Source of the DNA: Protea cynaroides
Lineage: Eukaryota; Streptophyta; Magnoliopsida; Proteales; Proteaceae
Reading direction: 5' to 3'
Length of the DNA: 64,000 bases
Assembly: GCA_028583415.1 (NCBI GenBank)
Contig: CM053272.1
Location: 72,085,439 to 72,149,438 of the forward strand
Part shown: one piece after another, positions 24,077 to 33,632 of the stretch
How positions within the stretch are numbered: the stretch's first letter is position 1
Layout of the letters: the number at the start of each line of letters is the position of its first letter
Program-made: the position numbers and the translations under genes
Notes under the pieces: model-generated
The model's input: only the letters and a program-made list of their open reading frames with translations
The model's database searches: none
Told to the model about the DNA's origin: nothing

Positions 24077-26350
24077 TGTAAGACCCGTGTCAATCTAACC
24101 CGGTCTTACCACCTTGAACTAGTTCACCCATCATGGTCGAGTCAAATGGACCAAGGGCATGAAGGAGATCGAGATCCCAGGTACCAAAATACTTAAAATA
24201 GGGGAAGGGTCGCACACCCAGCTAAGCAGGGTCGGACCTCCCAAAACAGAAAGTCAGACCCTCAGTTTTGGAGGGAGGGTCGGACAGCTTAAGACCCTAG
24301 GGTCGACGGGATCATCGACCCTCCCATCGACCCTCGGTTCCTGCCGAATATAGAAATTAGGAAATTTCTATATTTTTCGATTGGGATTCCTACCAAATCA
24401 TAATGGAACTTATTTAGGATGTTCCTAGTCTATTTAAAGGACGTCCCTAAGCCACTTTCACTCCTTTCACAACCCTAATTGAATTGAGAGAAAGAGAGGA
24501 GAAGGAAAAGAGGAAGAAGAGAGGCAAGGAAGAGATCCTAGCAAAAAGGAGAAGAGTTGCAGAGAAAGATTAATCTTCTCATGTATGGATACTAATTCCA
24601 TGAGTTTCTATAAACCTTAGGATAGTTATTGGAGAGAGAGTGATCTCGGAAAAACCCAAACCATCCATCCATGGTTAGGTTTTCATGGAAAACCATAGGT
24701 GGATGCATGAAAATTATTTAGATGGATTATACATGGGTTCAGACCATGGAATGGATGTAGAATGGAATGTAGGAGCAAGCCATAGGACCCCAAACGCGAA
24801 GAAAGGATTAAAAAGTGGAAATTGGACCAAAGTGCACCAAGGGTCGCACCGAGGGTCGATGACCATCTGACCCTAGGTGTTTCTGACCATCGACCCTCAG
24901 CATTCGGGAAGTCCAGAAAGAGGGGAGGGTCGATAGACCCATCGACCCTCAGTTAACAGAATGGTTTTTAAATTCAAAATTAATTCTAATTAATTCTATC
25001 GACTTTGTTAGGTTTGCTAGCAATATAATAACATTATAACGGTGATTCTAAAGCTTGGAAAAGTATCTATTAGCAAGCTAAGGTAAAGAACCTTAACCCC
25101 AAACTAAATTGGTTAATAATAAACTGTTTTCTATTTCTTGAGTCCTATGCCATGCTTGATTTTATGCAAATATGTTTGTAATGTGCATACAACATGCCAT
25201 CCAATATTTCTATTACTTGTTCATCCATATTTATTTTATTGTTTATAACATGATGATGATGATGATGATGATAGGAATAGGCATGTGCTTGTATGTGTGT
25301 GGTTGATGTGCTTGATGCGAGCGAGTATTAGGGGAGGTGTGATGAGGACGTCAATAAACGTTAACCTTTGGCGGGTCTCAGCACTTTAGCTCTATCTCTA
25401 ACTCAAGTCTTGTGCATTGGCATCGTCGTATCGCCATTACTTTAGCAGAACTATTATGTCGTAGAGTATTAGGGGAGGTGGTCTCGGTCCTTGTAGTCTC
25501 TGACTCTACCGGGGAGCCTTAGCTCTATCTCTATGGACATTTTGAGGGATGCTGGGGTGAGGCCTTGGATACACTATTTGGCATTAGGATTGGTTAGTTG
25601 CGAACCCAGTTTGTAGCCCTCGTCAACAGGGGCTTACGTGTTGGTATGGCACTATATAGCAATAAACGTAACCTTTGTTATATAATGTTCATGGTTGGGT
25701 GCATGTGAGTTGACGATAAACGTGATCTTCGGGTAACGTCACACACTCGTGTATAGAGGCGGAGTCAATAAACGCGACCTTTGGCTACCTAAACCTTTCT
25801 ATTGCATACTGCAAACTTTAAACCGGACCAAAGATATAAATTGATTTTTGCATGCATATGTATTGTTGCATTGTTTTGGCTACTCACTGAGCTGTGATGT
25901 GTGCTCACCCCTCGACGTCGAATATTTTTAGTTGATGATGCAGGTTATACCGTTGAAGACTATATGAACGCGTCTGCGTACGGGAACGTCGCAGCTATGG
26001 AAGTTGGAGCTGAAGATGATACGCACGACTCCTCTTGCTAGTGCAACTCGTGTGTATTTGATTAGATATTTTATAGGTTTCTTTATTTGGATTTATTAAA
26101 GACTTGTATTGATATTTACTTATGTCTCGGTTGATACAGAATAATTTGCTATTAAATTATTAATATCTTCTTAGTTTCTCAGTTCATTTTATTATAAGAC
26201 TTCTGCTATTGTGTATTTACTCTGATTATGATTATGGATGTGTGTAAGTTTAGATAACGCGGGGATAGCCTATTAGAGATCCTGGTTGAACCGTTGGTTA
26301 TTTAGCGGTTCATCACATCATTCTGAATAGACCAGAATTGGGGTGTGACA
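24077..26350 (+). repeat. 5' LTR of element A
   Basis: Runs TGTAAGACCC ... GGGTGTGACA. Holds two clusters of GACCCTC/GAGGGTC words (about 24206-24345 and 24838-24957), a TATA-like box at 24430-24439, a purine-rich leader (24485-24560), an (ATG)n run near 25247-25272 and four CAATAAACG-type words (25352, 25660, 25713, 25765). Confidence 0.95.
24430..24439 (+). promoter_or_regulatory. TATA-like box of A LTR
   Basis: CTATTTAAAG followed immediately by GACGTCCCT. The same site in the 3' LTR is 33994-34003. Other chromovirus LTRs here have TATATAA at this spot before the same GACGTCCCT. Confidence 0.65.
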
Positions 26351-26353
26351 ACT

Positions 26354-26365
26354 TGGTATCAGAGC
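26354..26365 (+). other. Primer binding site of A
   Basis: TGGTATCAGAGC, complementary to the 3' end of plant initiator tRNA-Met, three bases after the LTR. Confidence 0.92.
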
Positions 26366-26627
26366 ATCTCAGGCCTTGTCCGCTGAACTAGCATACATTC
26401 AACACAATTGTGAACTGAGATAGGATAAATTAAAAGCTTTAATATAAACACACTGTAAGCACAAGTGATGATTGAGACCAAATTTAAAGAGAATAATATA
26501 TCTATTAAAGGGGAAACAAGTTACATACAATGAGAGAGAGAAACAAAATGTATACACATAATGAAAGCAGAGTACAGTCCATAACCCGGACAGTTACTCT
26601 GTAGTACAAAGAAAACTAAAAGTACAC

Positions 26628-27914
26628 TCAAGAAGCTGGAGGCAAAGGAGGAGGCGGTGCCTCACAGTCTCTGTCGTAGTCCTTGGCATAGACCCTAGTC
26701 AACCATGCCACTTGAGTCTGAGTCGCCTGCAGACTAGCTGTGAGATCAGCCACCCGCTGATCAGTCCGGCGTTGGGCATCTAGGAGCTCCCCTATCCTCA
26801 GATCTGATGCGCGCTGAGCCTCTCTAATCTCGTGAAACATACTCAGCACGTCATCAGCTGGTAGGCGTGAAGGACCAGCCTCATGAGAAGGACTGGTCTC
26901 TGGTGCAGGAGCCGCCGCAGCAGAAGTACCAACTCCAACTGCATGTGTGGGTGATGGCGGTGGTATTGAGTCGACGTCCATATACATACGATCGTCATCG
27001 TCGACTGGATCCACACGAGCTCTAGCAGCAGCAGCAGTAGCCTCAGCATCAGTCATCTCGACCCGAGTGTGAGGGCGCACCATCGCATTCCTCTCCTCAT
27101 CGCTAACCTCAGGATCTCGCAGCCCCATCTTGCAGATAGCCTCCCAATCTAGAGGCGACGAGAAGGTCTTCTCCTGGATCTTCTCATCTACCAAATCCAC
27201 CCCTAGACGGGTCAGTAGCACAGTAATCATGCGTCCATAGGGTATATTCCCCCTATCACCGGACAATGTAGCACTAATCATCGTCTGCATGATTATGTAA
27301 GGTAGGCAGACCGACTGACGAGTGCAGATGCTGTAGATCAAGAACTGCGTCAGTTGAGATACCCTCTCATAGTGCCCACTCTGCGGGATCAGATTATGCT
27401 GGATAATCCTGCAGAAGACCCGTGGAGCTGGACGCAAGTAGCAAGCTCTCATCTGCCATCTATCGGGACGGAGCAACTGGTTGTCAATCTCTGCTCTCAT
27501 CTCCATCTCAACAAACTGTGGCTCTCCCGGTGCACAGTACACCATGGGGCCATCATAGGGAATGCCCAACAGATCGGCCAGCTGCCGATAATCAAAGGAG
27601 ATGTGCACCCCCTTGACGTAACTGGTGATGCGCAACTCCTGACCGTGCTCAACATCATTGTAATTCCCCACCACCTGAAGATTACAATAGAACTGGCGTA
27701 CCAAGTCTGGATAGGTGCACGCGTCGTATGTGATGATAGGGAGCCAACCCATATCACCAAACGCTCCCTCTACATTGAACATGGCTAGCTCAGCCAAGTT
27801 CACCAGGCGACCCCCTTAAACCTTCTTTCGGGCATAGTCAGCATACTGTGCCTCGGCTTGATTCGAATGGAAGCAAAGCAGATCATGCACTCTGGGTATT
27901 TTGGTACGAGCCAT
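26628..27914 (-). CDS. Accessory protein encoded antisense to retrotransposon A
   Basis: A 428-codon reading frame on the strand opposite to gag-pol, between primer site and gag. The ATG at 27914-27912 (MARTKIPRVHD) is preceded by a pyrimidine tract ending CTGCAG, splice-acceptor-like. One in-frame TAA follows ARKKV (about 27819); the decayed copy in element L has Glu there, so it is a point lesion. The remaining 391 codons are open; the next ATG is 27782. Blocks: AFGDMGWLPII, QFYCNLQV, YRQLADLLGIPYDG, IIQHNLIPQSGHY, an acidic DDDDRMYMDVD stretch, a Pro/Ala-rich linker, a helical RIGELLDAQRRTDQRVADL segment and a Pro-rich tail. It has no signal peptide or membrane span. It resembles the plant-transposon-protein family carried by many plant retroelements. 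Function unknown. Confidence 0.75.
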
Positions 27915-28014
27915 GGTATCTGCAGAATAAGAAAGAAAAAGGAAACAAGGAGTTAGCAGGGTAAAAATCCAGAATTTGAGGTAATAACGACGTAAGTTGA
28001 CCATAAAGCCCATT

Positions 28015-28842
28015 CCTCACCATACAAGTGGGCATAAGGACTTACGTAGGTTAAAACATATCCTGCAATCCACATACAGTAGGAAATTTTAACTGACGAT
28101 GTCCAATTTGAAGAAATTCAAGAAAAACCAAAATTTCGACAAATTAGGGCAAAAAGAGAAAATTTTAAGTTTCTCGATAACCAACCGATGAAACTCAAAA
28201 ATTTTTGAGGGCTTTCGTTCCTCGAGACACCAATAACAAAAGCCCCCAATAAAAATCGAATTTTTACGGTTGGAAAAAGTTTAATTTGGAAAATACAAGT
28301 TAAATGTGCAAAAACCTAGAAAGGAAAACCTAAAAACAGGTGAAGATGAGTGGACATACCTGTAGTGATGACGTGGAAGTCGAAACCCGGAGTTAAACCG
28401 ACCAAAAATAGTGAAGTAGCACTGTAGCAACTCAGAGAGTAGAGACGAGTCAAAACGGAGGGGGAATAGTGAGAAATGACCCAGAGTCAGATCTTAAAAA
28501 TCTGATTTTTGGTCCGAGGGTCAGACAATTCTACTGGCACGATCGACCCTCAGATCGACCCTCCAATCGACCCTCGGCTCTCGAGAATCTGACAGAAAAT
28601 CGAGGGTCGAAAATGAGGGTCGGATACCCATCGACCCTCAGCTCTCGGGAAGGACAAGTCATTCCCAGGGTCGGATACCAAGGGTCGGACATACCATCGA
28701 CCCTACATAGAAAAGACAGTATTTTTCACAGAATGAATTGAGGATTTTGAAGTTTATATCGGTTAGCGTGCCTACATGAAGTATAAATGATTTCTCACTG
28801 ATTTTGATGATTTTCAGGCACCACCCATCTCAGAAGGAAAAT
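28015..28842 (+). other. A leader upstream of gag
   Basis: No gene. It carries another cluster of GACCCTC/GAGGGTC words (about 28505-28705), the same word as in the A LTR, and ends with a TTTTCAG/G splice-acceptor-like site 26 bases before the gag ATG. It may also contain the promoter of the antisense ORF. Confidence 0.5.
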
Positions 28843-30128
28843 ATGTCTGGAAGAAGAGTAACCAGACAGAGCCGAAATGCAGTCCCATCACCACCACCAG
28901 TGGAGGAGACTAGTCAAGAGAATAACCATGCACTGGGAAATCCAGAACCGGTAAACCCTACAAATTTGCCACCTCCACCACTGGAGCTAGCAACTGTGGT
29001 TATGAACCTAGCTCAGCAGCTACAACATATGCAACACGCACAGGCCCAGATGCAAGTTGCCATGGGCATTATGTTTCAAACTACTCAGGCTGCACCCATG
29101 CACACCGGACAAGCTAGTGCCGCACCAGTAGGTAACCACCCAGCCCCTCAGACACCTCAACAACTGGCTACACCGATTCCAGGGCAGGTACCAGAAGCAG
29201 CTCAAGGAAATTATCAGTATCCACCCTATATGTTTGGGGCAAACCCCCAAAATCAGCTGGATCATTCCCGGCTAGTGGAGAGATTTTTGAAGATGAAACC
29301 CCGAGAATTCCGTCTGATCCATTGTGGCCAGCACACTAGATAGACGAGATGGAGAGAAACTTCCTCATGATGACCGTTACAGAGGAAGAGAAAGTACTAT
29401 GCGCCACCTTCATGCTCAAGGGCGACGCACACCATTGGTGGAAATCCACGAAGACATATTTACTGACCAAGCACGCCCTACTGACATGGGCTATATATAA
29501 AGAAGCATTCTTTGAGATATATTTTCCACGGAGCTTCAGAGATTCGATGGAGTAGGAGTTTCTGAGTCTTTATCAGGGACATATGTCAGTGGATGCGTTC
29601 CAACAGCGTTATGAAGAGCTGTTTTTCTTTGCACCACTGAGTATGCAAGAAGAAGGAACCAAAACCCGTAGGTTCGTCATGGGACTGAGAGGAAGCATCA
29701 GAGAACATGTTCTGGGCTTAAAGAAGACAATATATAATGAAGCAGTCCAGATTGCTCGAGTGATTGAATCGAGCCAGAAGGAGAGTTATCTGAACCAGAA
29801 CAGAGGCATCAAGAGATCAGCCGGAAACTCCTACAACGGAGGAAATGCCAGGACGTATAAGCCTTTCCGTCTTCAGAACTTTACTACTGCACCCATGACC
29901 ACTTCAGCAGTGCAACCTCAGTCAAAGTCAAATTCTGAAGTTCTGAAGTGTTTTAACTGCAACCAACACGGACATATGGCAAGGGAGTGCCCAAAGCCCA
30001 AGAAGCAGTTACATCAGGGACGGGTATATGCTGTTACATCCGAGGATGCGGCCGCATCACCCGATGTGGTCACAGGTATGACTGAAACTTTTAAAGTTAT
30101 AAATACATTGAATGAGCATGTAGACTAA
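28843..30128 (+). pseudogene. A gag with CCHC knuckle
   Basis: Starts ATG 28843 (MSGRRVTRQSRN). It has a Gln/Met/Pro-rich N-terminus, the capsid block (LDHSRLVERFLKMKPREF, then FMLKGDAHHWW and FFEIYFPRSFRDSME), a basic linker and one zinc knuckle CFNCNQHGHMAREC (CX2CX4HX4C, about 29950-29992). The frame shifts near 29308; in the second frame TAG occurs at 29337-29339 (AH*IDEM, Trp expected) and at 29553-29555 (ME*EF, Gln expected). A TAA at 30126-30128 (HVD*VK) separates gag from protease in the same frame; Gln is expected, since Tekay-type elements usually use one gag-pol frame. Confidence 0.9.
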
Positions 30129-30700
30129 GTAAAGATAAATCAAAGTTATTGTACCTATAAATGGCATACCGCCAGAGTACTCTTCGATTCCGGAGCTACT
30201 CATTCATTTATATCAGTGTCATTTGGAAAGAAGACAAAATTACCCATCAAAACATTGGACTACAAATTACTTGTACGGTCACCGATGGTGTTAGAAGTGG
30301 AACTAGAAAAGGGTTATGGACCATATCCAGTTCTCATTGGAGAGCAGACCTTAGATGCAACCTTGATACAACTTGAAATGGCAGACTTTGATGTCATCTT
30401 GGGAATGGACTGGTTAGCTAGGCATTCTGCAAATTTGTTATGTGTCGAAAAGAAGCTAACATTCAAAGATAAAGAAGGGGCAGAATTCAGTTTCTCGAGA
30501 ACCAAACTTCCCCGGAGACGCAAGCTCATACTTTCAGCGTTAAAGGCTAAGAAGTGTCTTGAGAAGGGAGCAGTCGGGTATCTAGTATCAGTGGTCGACC
30601 TAGCCAAGGAAGTACCACGAATGGAAGACATTGACGTCGTTCGGGATTACCCTGACGTATTTTCGGAGGAACTACCTGGATTACCACCCGACCGTGCCAC
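30129..30700 (+). pseudogene. A aspartic protease domain
   Basis: Retropepsin, part of the gag-pol frame. Active site DSGATHS at 30186-30206 is intact, preceded by ARVLF. The second half ADFDVILGMDWLARHSAN is complete. The frame is open from here into RT (to 31118). The preceding TAA is the only local block to expression. Confidence 0.88.
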
Positions 30701-31480
30701 AGAGTTTGTAATAGACCTGATACCTGGAGCCGCACCCGTATCAAAAGCACCTTATAGAATGGCTCCTACTGAATTGAAGGAATTAAAAGTACAACTACAA
30801 GAACTGCTAGACAAGGGTTATATTCGACCCAGTATATCTTCATGGGGGGCACCGGTACTGTTCGTGAAAAAGAAGGAAGGTAGCGTTCGATTATGTATTG
30901 ACTATCGGGAGTTGAACAAGCTGACAATCAAGAATCGATATCCACTACCCAGGATCGATGACCTGTTCGATCAGTTACAAGGAGCAAAAGTATTTTCTAA
31001 GATCGATCTTCGATCAGGCTATCATCAGTTGAAGATTAAAGAAGGTGATATTCCGAAGATAGCATTCAGGACCAGATATGGACATTACGAATTTTTGGTT
31101 ATGTCTCGGATTAACTAATGCACCAGCAACGTTCATGGAACTTATGAACCGAGTTTTCCATGATATGTTGGATACGTCGGTGATAGTATTTATTGATGAT
31201 ATATTGGTATACTCCAAGGACAAGGAAACCCATATCAAGAACCTAAACGCAGCCCTACAGTGGTTAAGGAAAGAGAAGCAATATGCCAAATTTTCAAAGT
31301 GCGAGTTTTGGCTAAGTGAAGTCGCATTCCTAGGCTATGTAGTATCCACTGAAGGAATCAAAGTGGATCCCAGCAAGATCAAGGCTATTGTAAAGTGGGA
31401 AGTACCAAAGAGCGTTTCTGAAATTAAAAGTTTTCTGGGTCTAGCTGGTTATTATCGGAGATTCGTAGAAGACTATTCTT
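30701..31480 (+). pseudogene. A reverse transcriptase
   Basis: Fingers and palm are readable: FVIDLIPGAAPVSKAPYRM, then VRLCIDYRELNKLTIKNRYP, KIDLRSGYHQLKIKEGD and FRTRYGHYEFLVMS. Two bases are missing near 31108, where the family has MSFGLTNAP, and the frame continues from TNAPATFMELMNRVFHDM. The catalytic FIDD (31189-31200) is intact. The connection continues as FLGYVVSTEGIKVDPSKI and SFLGLAGYYRRFV. A single two-base lesion therefore disables it. Confidence 0.92.
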
Positions 31481-31960
31481 GGATTGCCGTACCTCTTACC
31501 AGTTTGACCAAGAATGGTGAAAAGTTTGTGTGGACGGATAAATGTGAGAAGAGCTTCCAGACATTGAAGACCAGATTGATAACCGCCCTGATTTTGACTA
31601 TTCTCGTTCCAGGACAGACATTTACTTTATACACTGATGCGTCGGGACTGGGACTAGGATGTGTACTTATGCAAGGAGAGCAAGTAATTGGTTATGCTTC
31701 AAGACAGTTAAAGGTACATGAGAATAATTATCCCACTCATGATCTGGAGCTAGCGGCAGTAGTATATGCTGTCAAGATATGGAGACATTACCTATACGGA
31801 GAGAAATTCCAGATTAAGTCGGACCATAAAGTCTTACTTATTTATTTAATCAGAAGGAGTTGAATATGAGACAAAGAAGATGGCTGGAACTATTGAAAGA
31901 GTATGATTATGACATCCAGTATCATCCGGGAAAAGCGAACGTGGTAGCGGATGCATTGAG
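31481..31960 (+). pseudogene. A RNase H domain
   Basis: Ty3/gypsy RNase H: FTLYTDASGLGLGCVLMQGE, ASRQLKVHENNYPTHDLEL, VYAVKIWRHYLYGEKF. A one-base loss near 31835 shifts the frame in the SDHKSL segment; reading resumes at 31860 with MRQRRWLELLKEYDYDIQY and ADALSR. Catalytic acidic residues (Asp of TDAS, Glu of LEL, Asp of SDH) remain. Confidence 0.88.
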
Positions 31961-33400
31961 CAGAAAAGCAATGATAAAATCTCAAGGAGAAGTTAGCACG
32001 ACTGCAACAATGTGTACCAACGGAATGGTGTTCAATCACGGCAACGAGCAGTATGTGATAGATACAACGGATGAATCAGCCAACCAAGGGTTTATTCATC
32101 AGTTTTCGAATATGTTCGCGGCATTGAAGATTATACCGGATATAGTGGACGAAGTGAAGACAGCTATCAAAGGAGATCCTTATCTAAGAACAGTACAAGA
32201 AGGCATTGAGAAAGGTAGGACCAACCCTGAGTTCACCTTGGATGATGAGAAAGTACTAAAATACAAAGGAAGGATATGTGTACCTGAAACAGAAAGTATG
32301 GACATCAGACACCGACTGATGAAAGAAGCCCATACCACCATTTATTCGATACATCCTGAAAGTACAAAAATGTATCATGATCTGAAGAAACTATATTGGT
32401 GGAGGGGAATGAAAGCAGATGTGGCTAAGTTCGTGTCTCAATGTCTAAATTGTCAGAAAGTAAAGGCTGAACGAGAACGACCCGCAGGACTGTTACAGCC
32501 ATTACCGGAACCAGCATGGAAATGGGACTGCATCACTATGGACTTCGTCACAGGACTACCATTCACTCCTCGAGTAGTTGACGCAGTTTGGGTGATTGTG
32601 GACCGTCAGACTAAGACAGCTCGCTTCATACCTATACGATCCCAATATACACTCGAAAGGTTAGCAAAGCTGTATGTGGATAATATTGTTCGGTTACATG
32701 GTGTTCCAGAAAGCATTGTGTCCGAAAGAGATCCACGATTTACTTCCAAATTTTGGGATGGATTGCAAAAGGCGATGGGTACAACATTGAAGTTCAGTAC
32801 TGCATTCCACCCACGGACAGATAGATAGTCAGAGCGTACAATTCAGATTCTAGAGGATATGCTACGAGCATGTGTAATTGATTTCAAAGGATCATGGGAC
32901 GAAAAATTACCATTGATCGAGTTTGCTTACAACAACAGCTATCAGGCTCCCATACAGATGTCACCTTATGAAGCACTGTATGGCAGGAAGTGTCGAACTC
33001 CCTTGTTTTGGAATGAAGTGGGAGAACGTAGCATTGTTGGACCGGAATTTGTTGAAGAGACTTGTCGAGTGGTCGACATTATCAAGGAAAGGGTGAGAAC
33101 AGCTCAGAACCGTCAGAAGCAATATGCAGACACTCGACGAAGAGATCTAGAGTTCGCGGTAGGTGATAAAGTATTTTTGAAAGTATCGCCTATGCGAGGA
33201 TTGAAGAGGTTCGGACAGAAAGGGAAGCTAAGTCCAAGATATGTCGGACCATATGAAATTCTAGCTAAACGTGGAAAAGTAGCTTATCAGTTAGCACTAC
33301 CACCATCTATGTCAAGTGTACATGACGTATTTCACATTTCCCTATTGAAGAAGTATGTCAAAGACCCAACGTATGTCTTGACAGTGGATTTGCCAGAATT
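31961..33400 (+). pseudogene. A integrase
   Basis: N-terminal zinc domain near 32320-32460 (His of EAHTT and YSIHPES, then QCLNCQ, the HHCC arrangement). Catalytic core: WDCITMDFVTGLP (first Asp), ESIVSERDPRFTSKFW (second Asp) and QILEDMLRAC region (Glu). A TAG at 32826-32828 stands where TDGQSER-type elements have Gln. The C-terminal GPY/F module LSPRYVGPYEILAKRGKVAY is complete. This enzyme joins cDNA to target DNA, making the 5-bp duplications seen here. Confidence 0.9.
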
Positions 33401-33632
33401 GACTGATGATTTGATGTTTGAAGTAACACCAATAGAAATCACCAGCCGAAAGGTTCAATGTCTACGCAACCGAGATATCTATTATGTTAAGGTCACTTGG
33501 AAAAGTAGAGACATGGAAGAAATTACATGGGAAGAAGAAAATGCTTTGAGAAAGCAATACCCTTACTTATTTGATTCAGGAGGTACGTACAATTTCGAGG
33601 ATGAAATTATTATAAGTTGGGGGGAGTTGTAA
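33401..33632 (+). pseudogene. A C-terminal chromodomain
   Basis: FEVTPIEITSRKVQCLRNRD, YYVKVTWKSRDMEEITWEEE, QYPYLF: the chromodomain at the end of Tekay-type pol, thought to guide insertion to modified chromatin. The frame ends GEL then TAA at 33630-33632, i.e. the stop codon lies in the first bases of the 3' LTR and the last codons are the polypurine tract. Confidence 0.85.
33617..33627 (+). other. Polypurine tract of A
   Basis: TTGGGGGGAGT directly before the 3' LTR; it also encodes the last pol residues. Confidence 0.85.

Noticed and set aside
27354..27788. Plus-strand frame of 144 codons overlapping the antisense accessory ORF
   Set aside because: Shadow of the conserved minus-strand frame; no conserved counterpart in element L.
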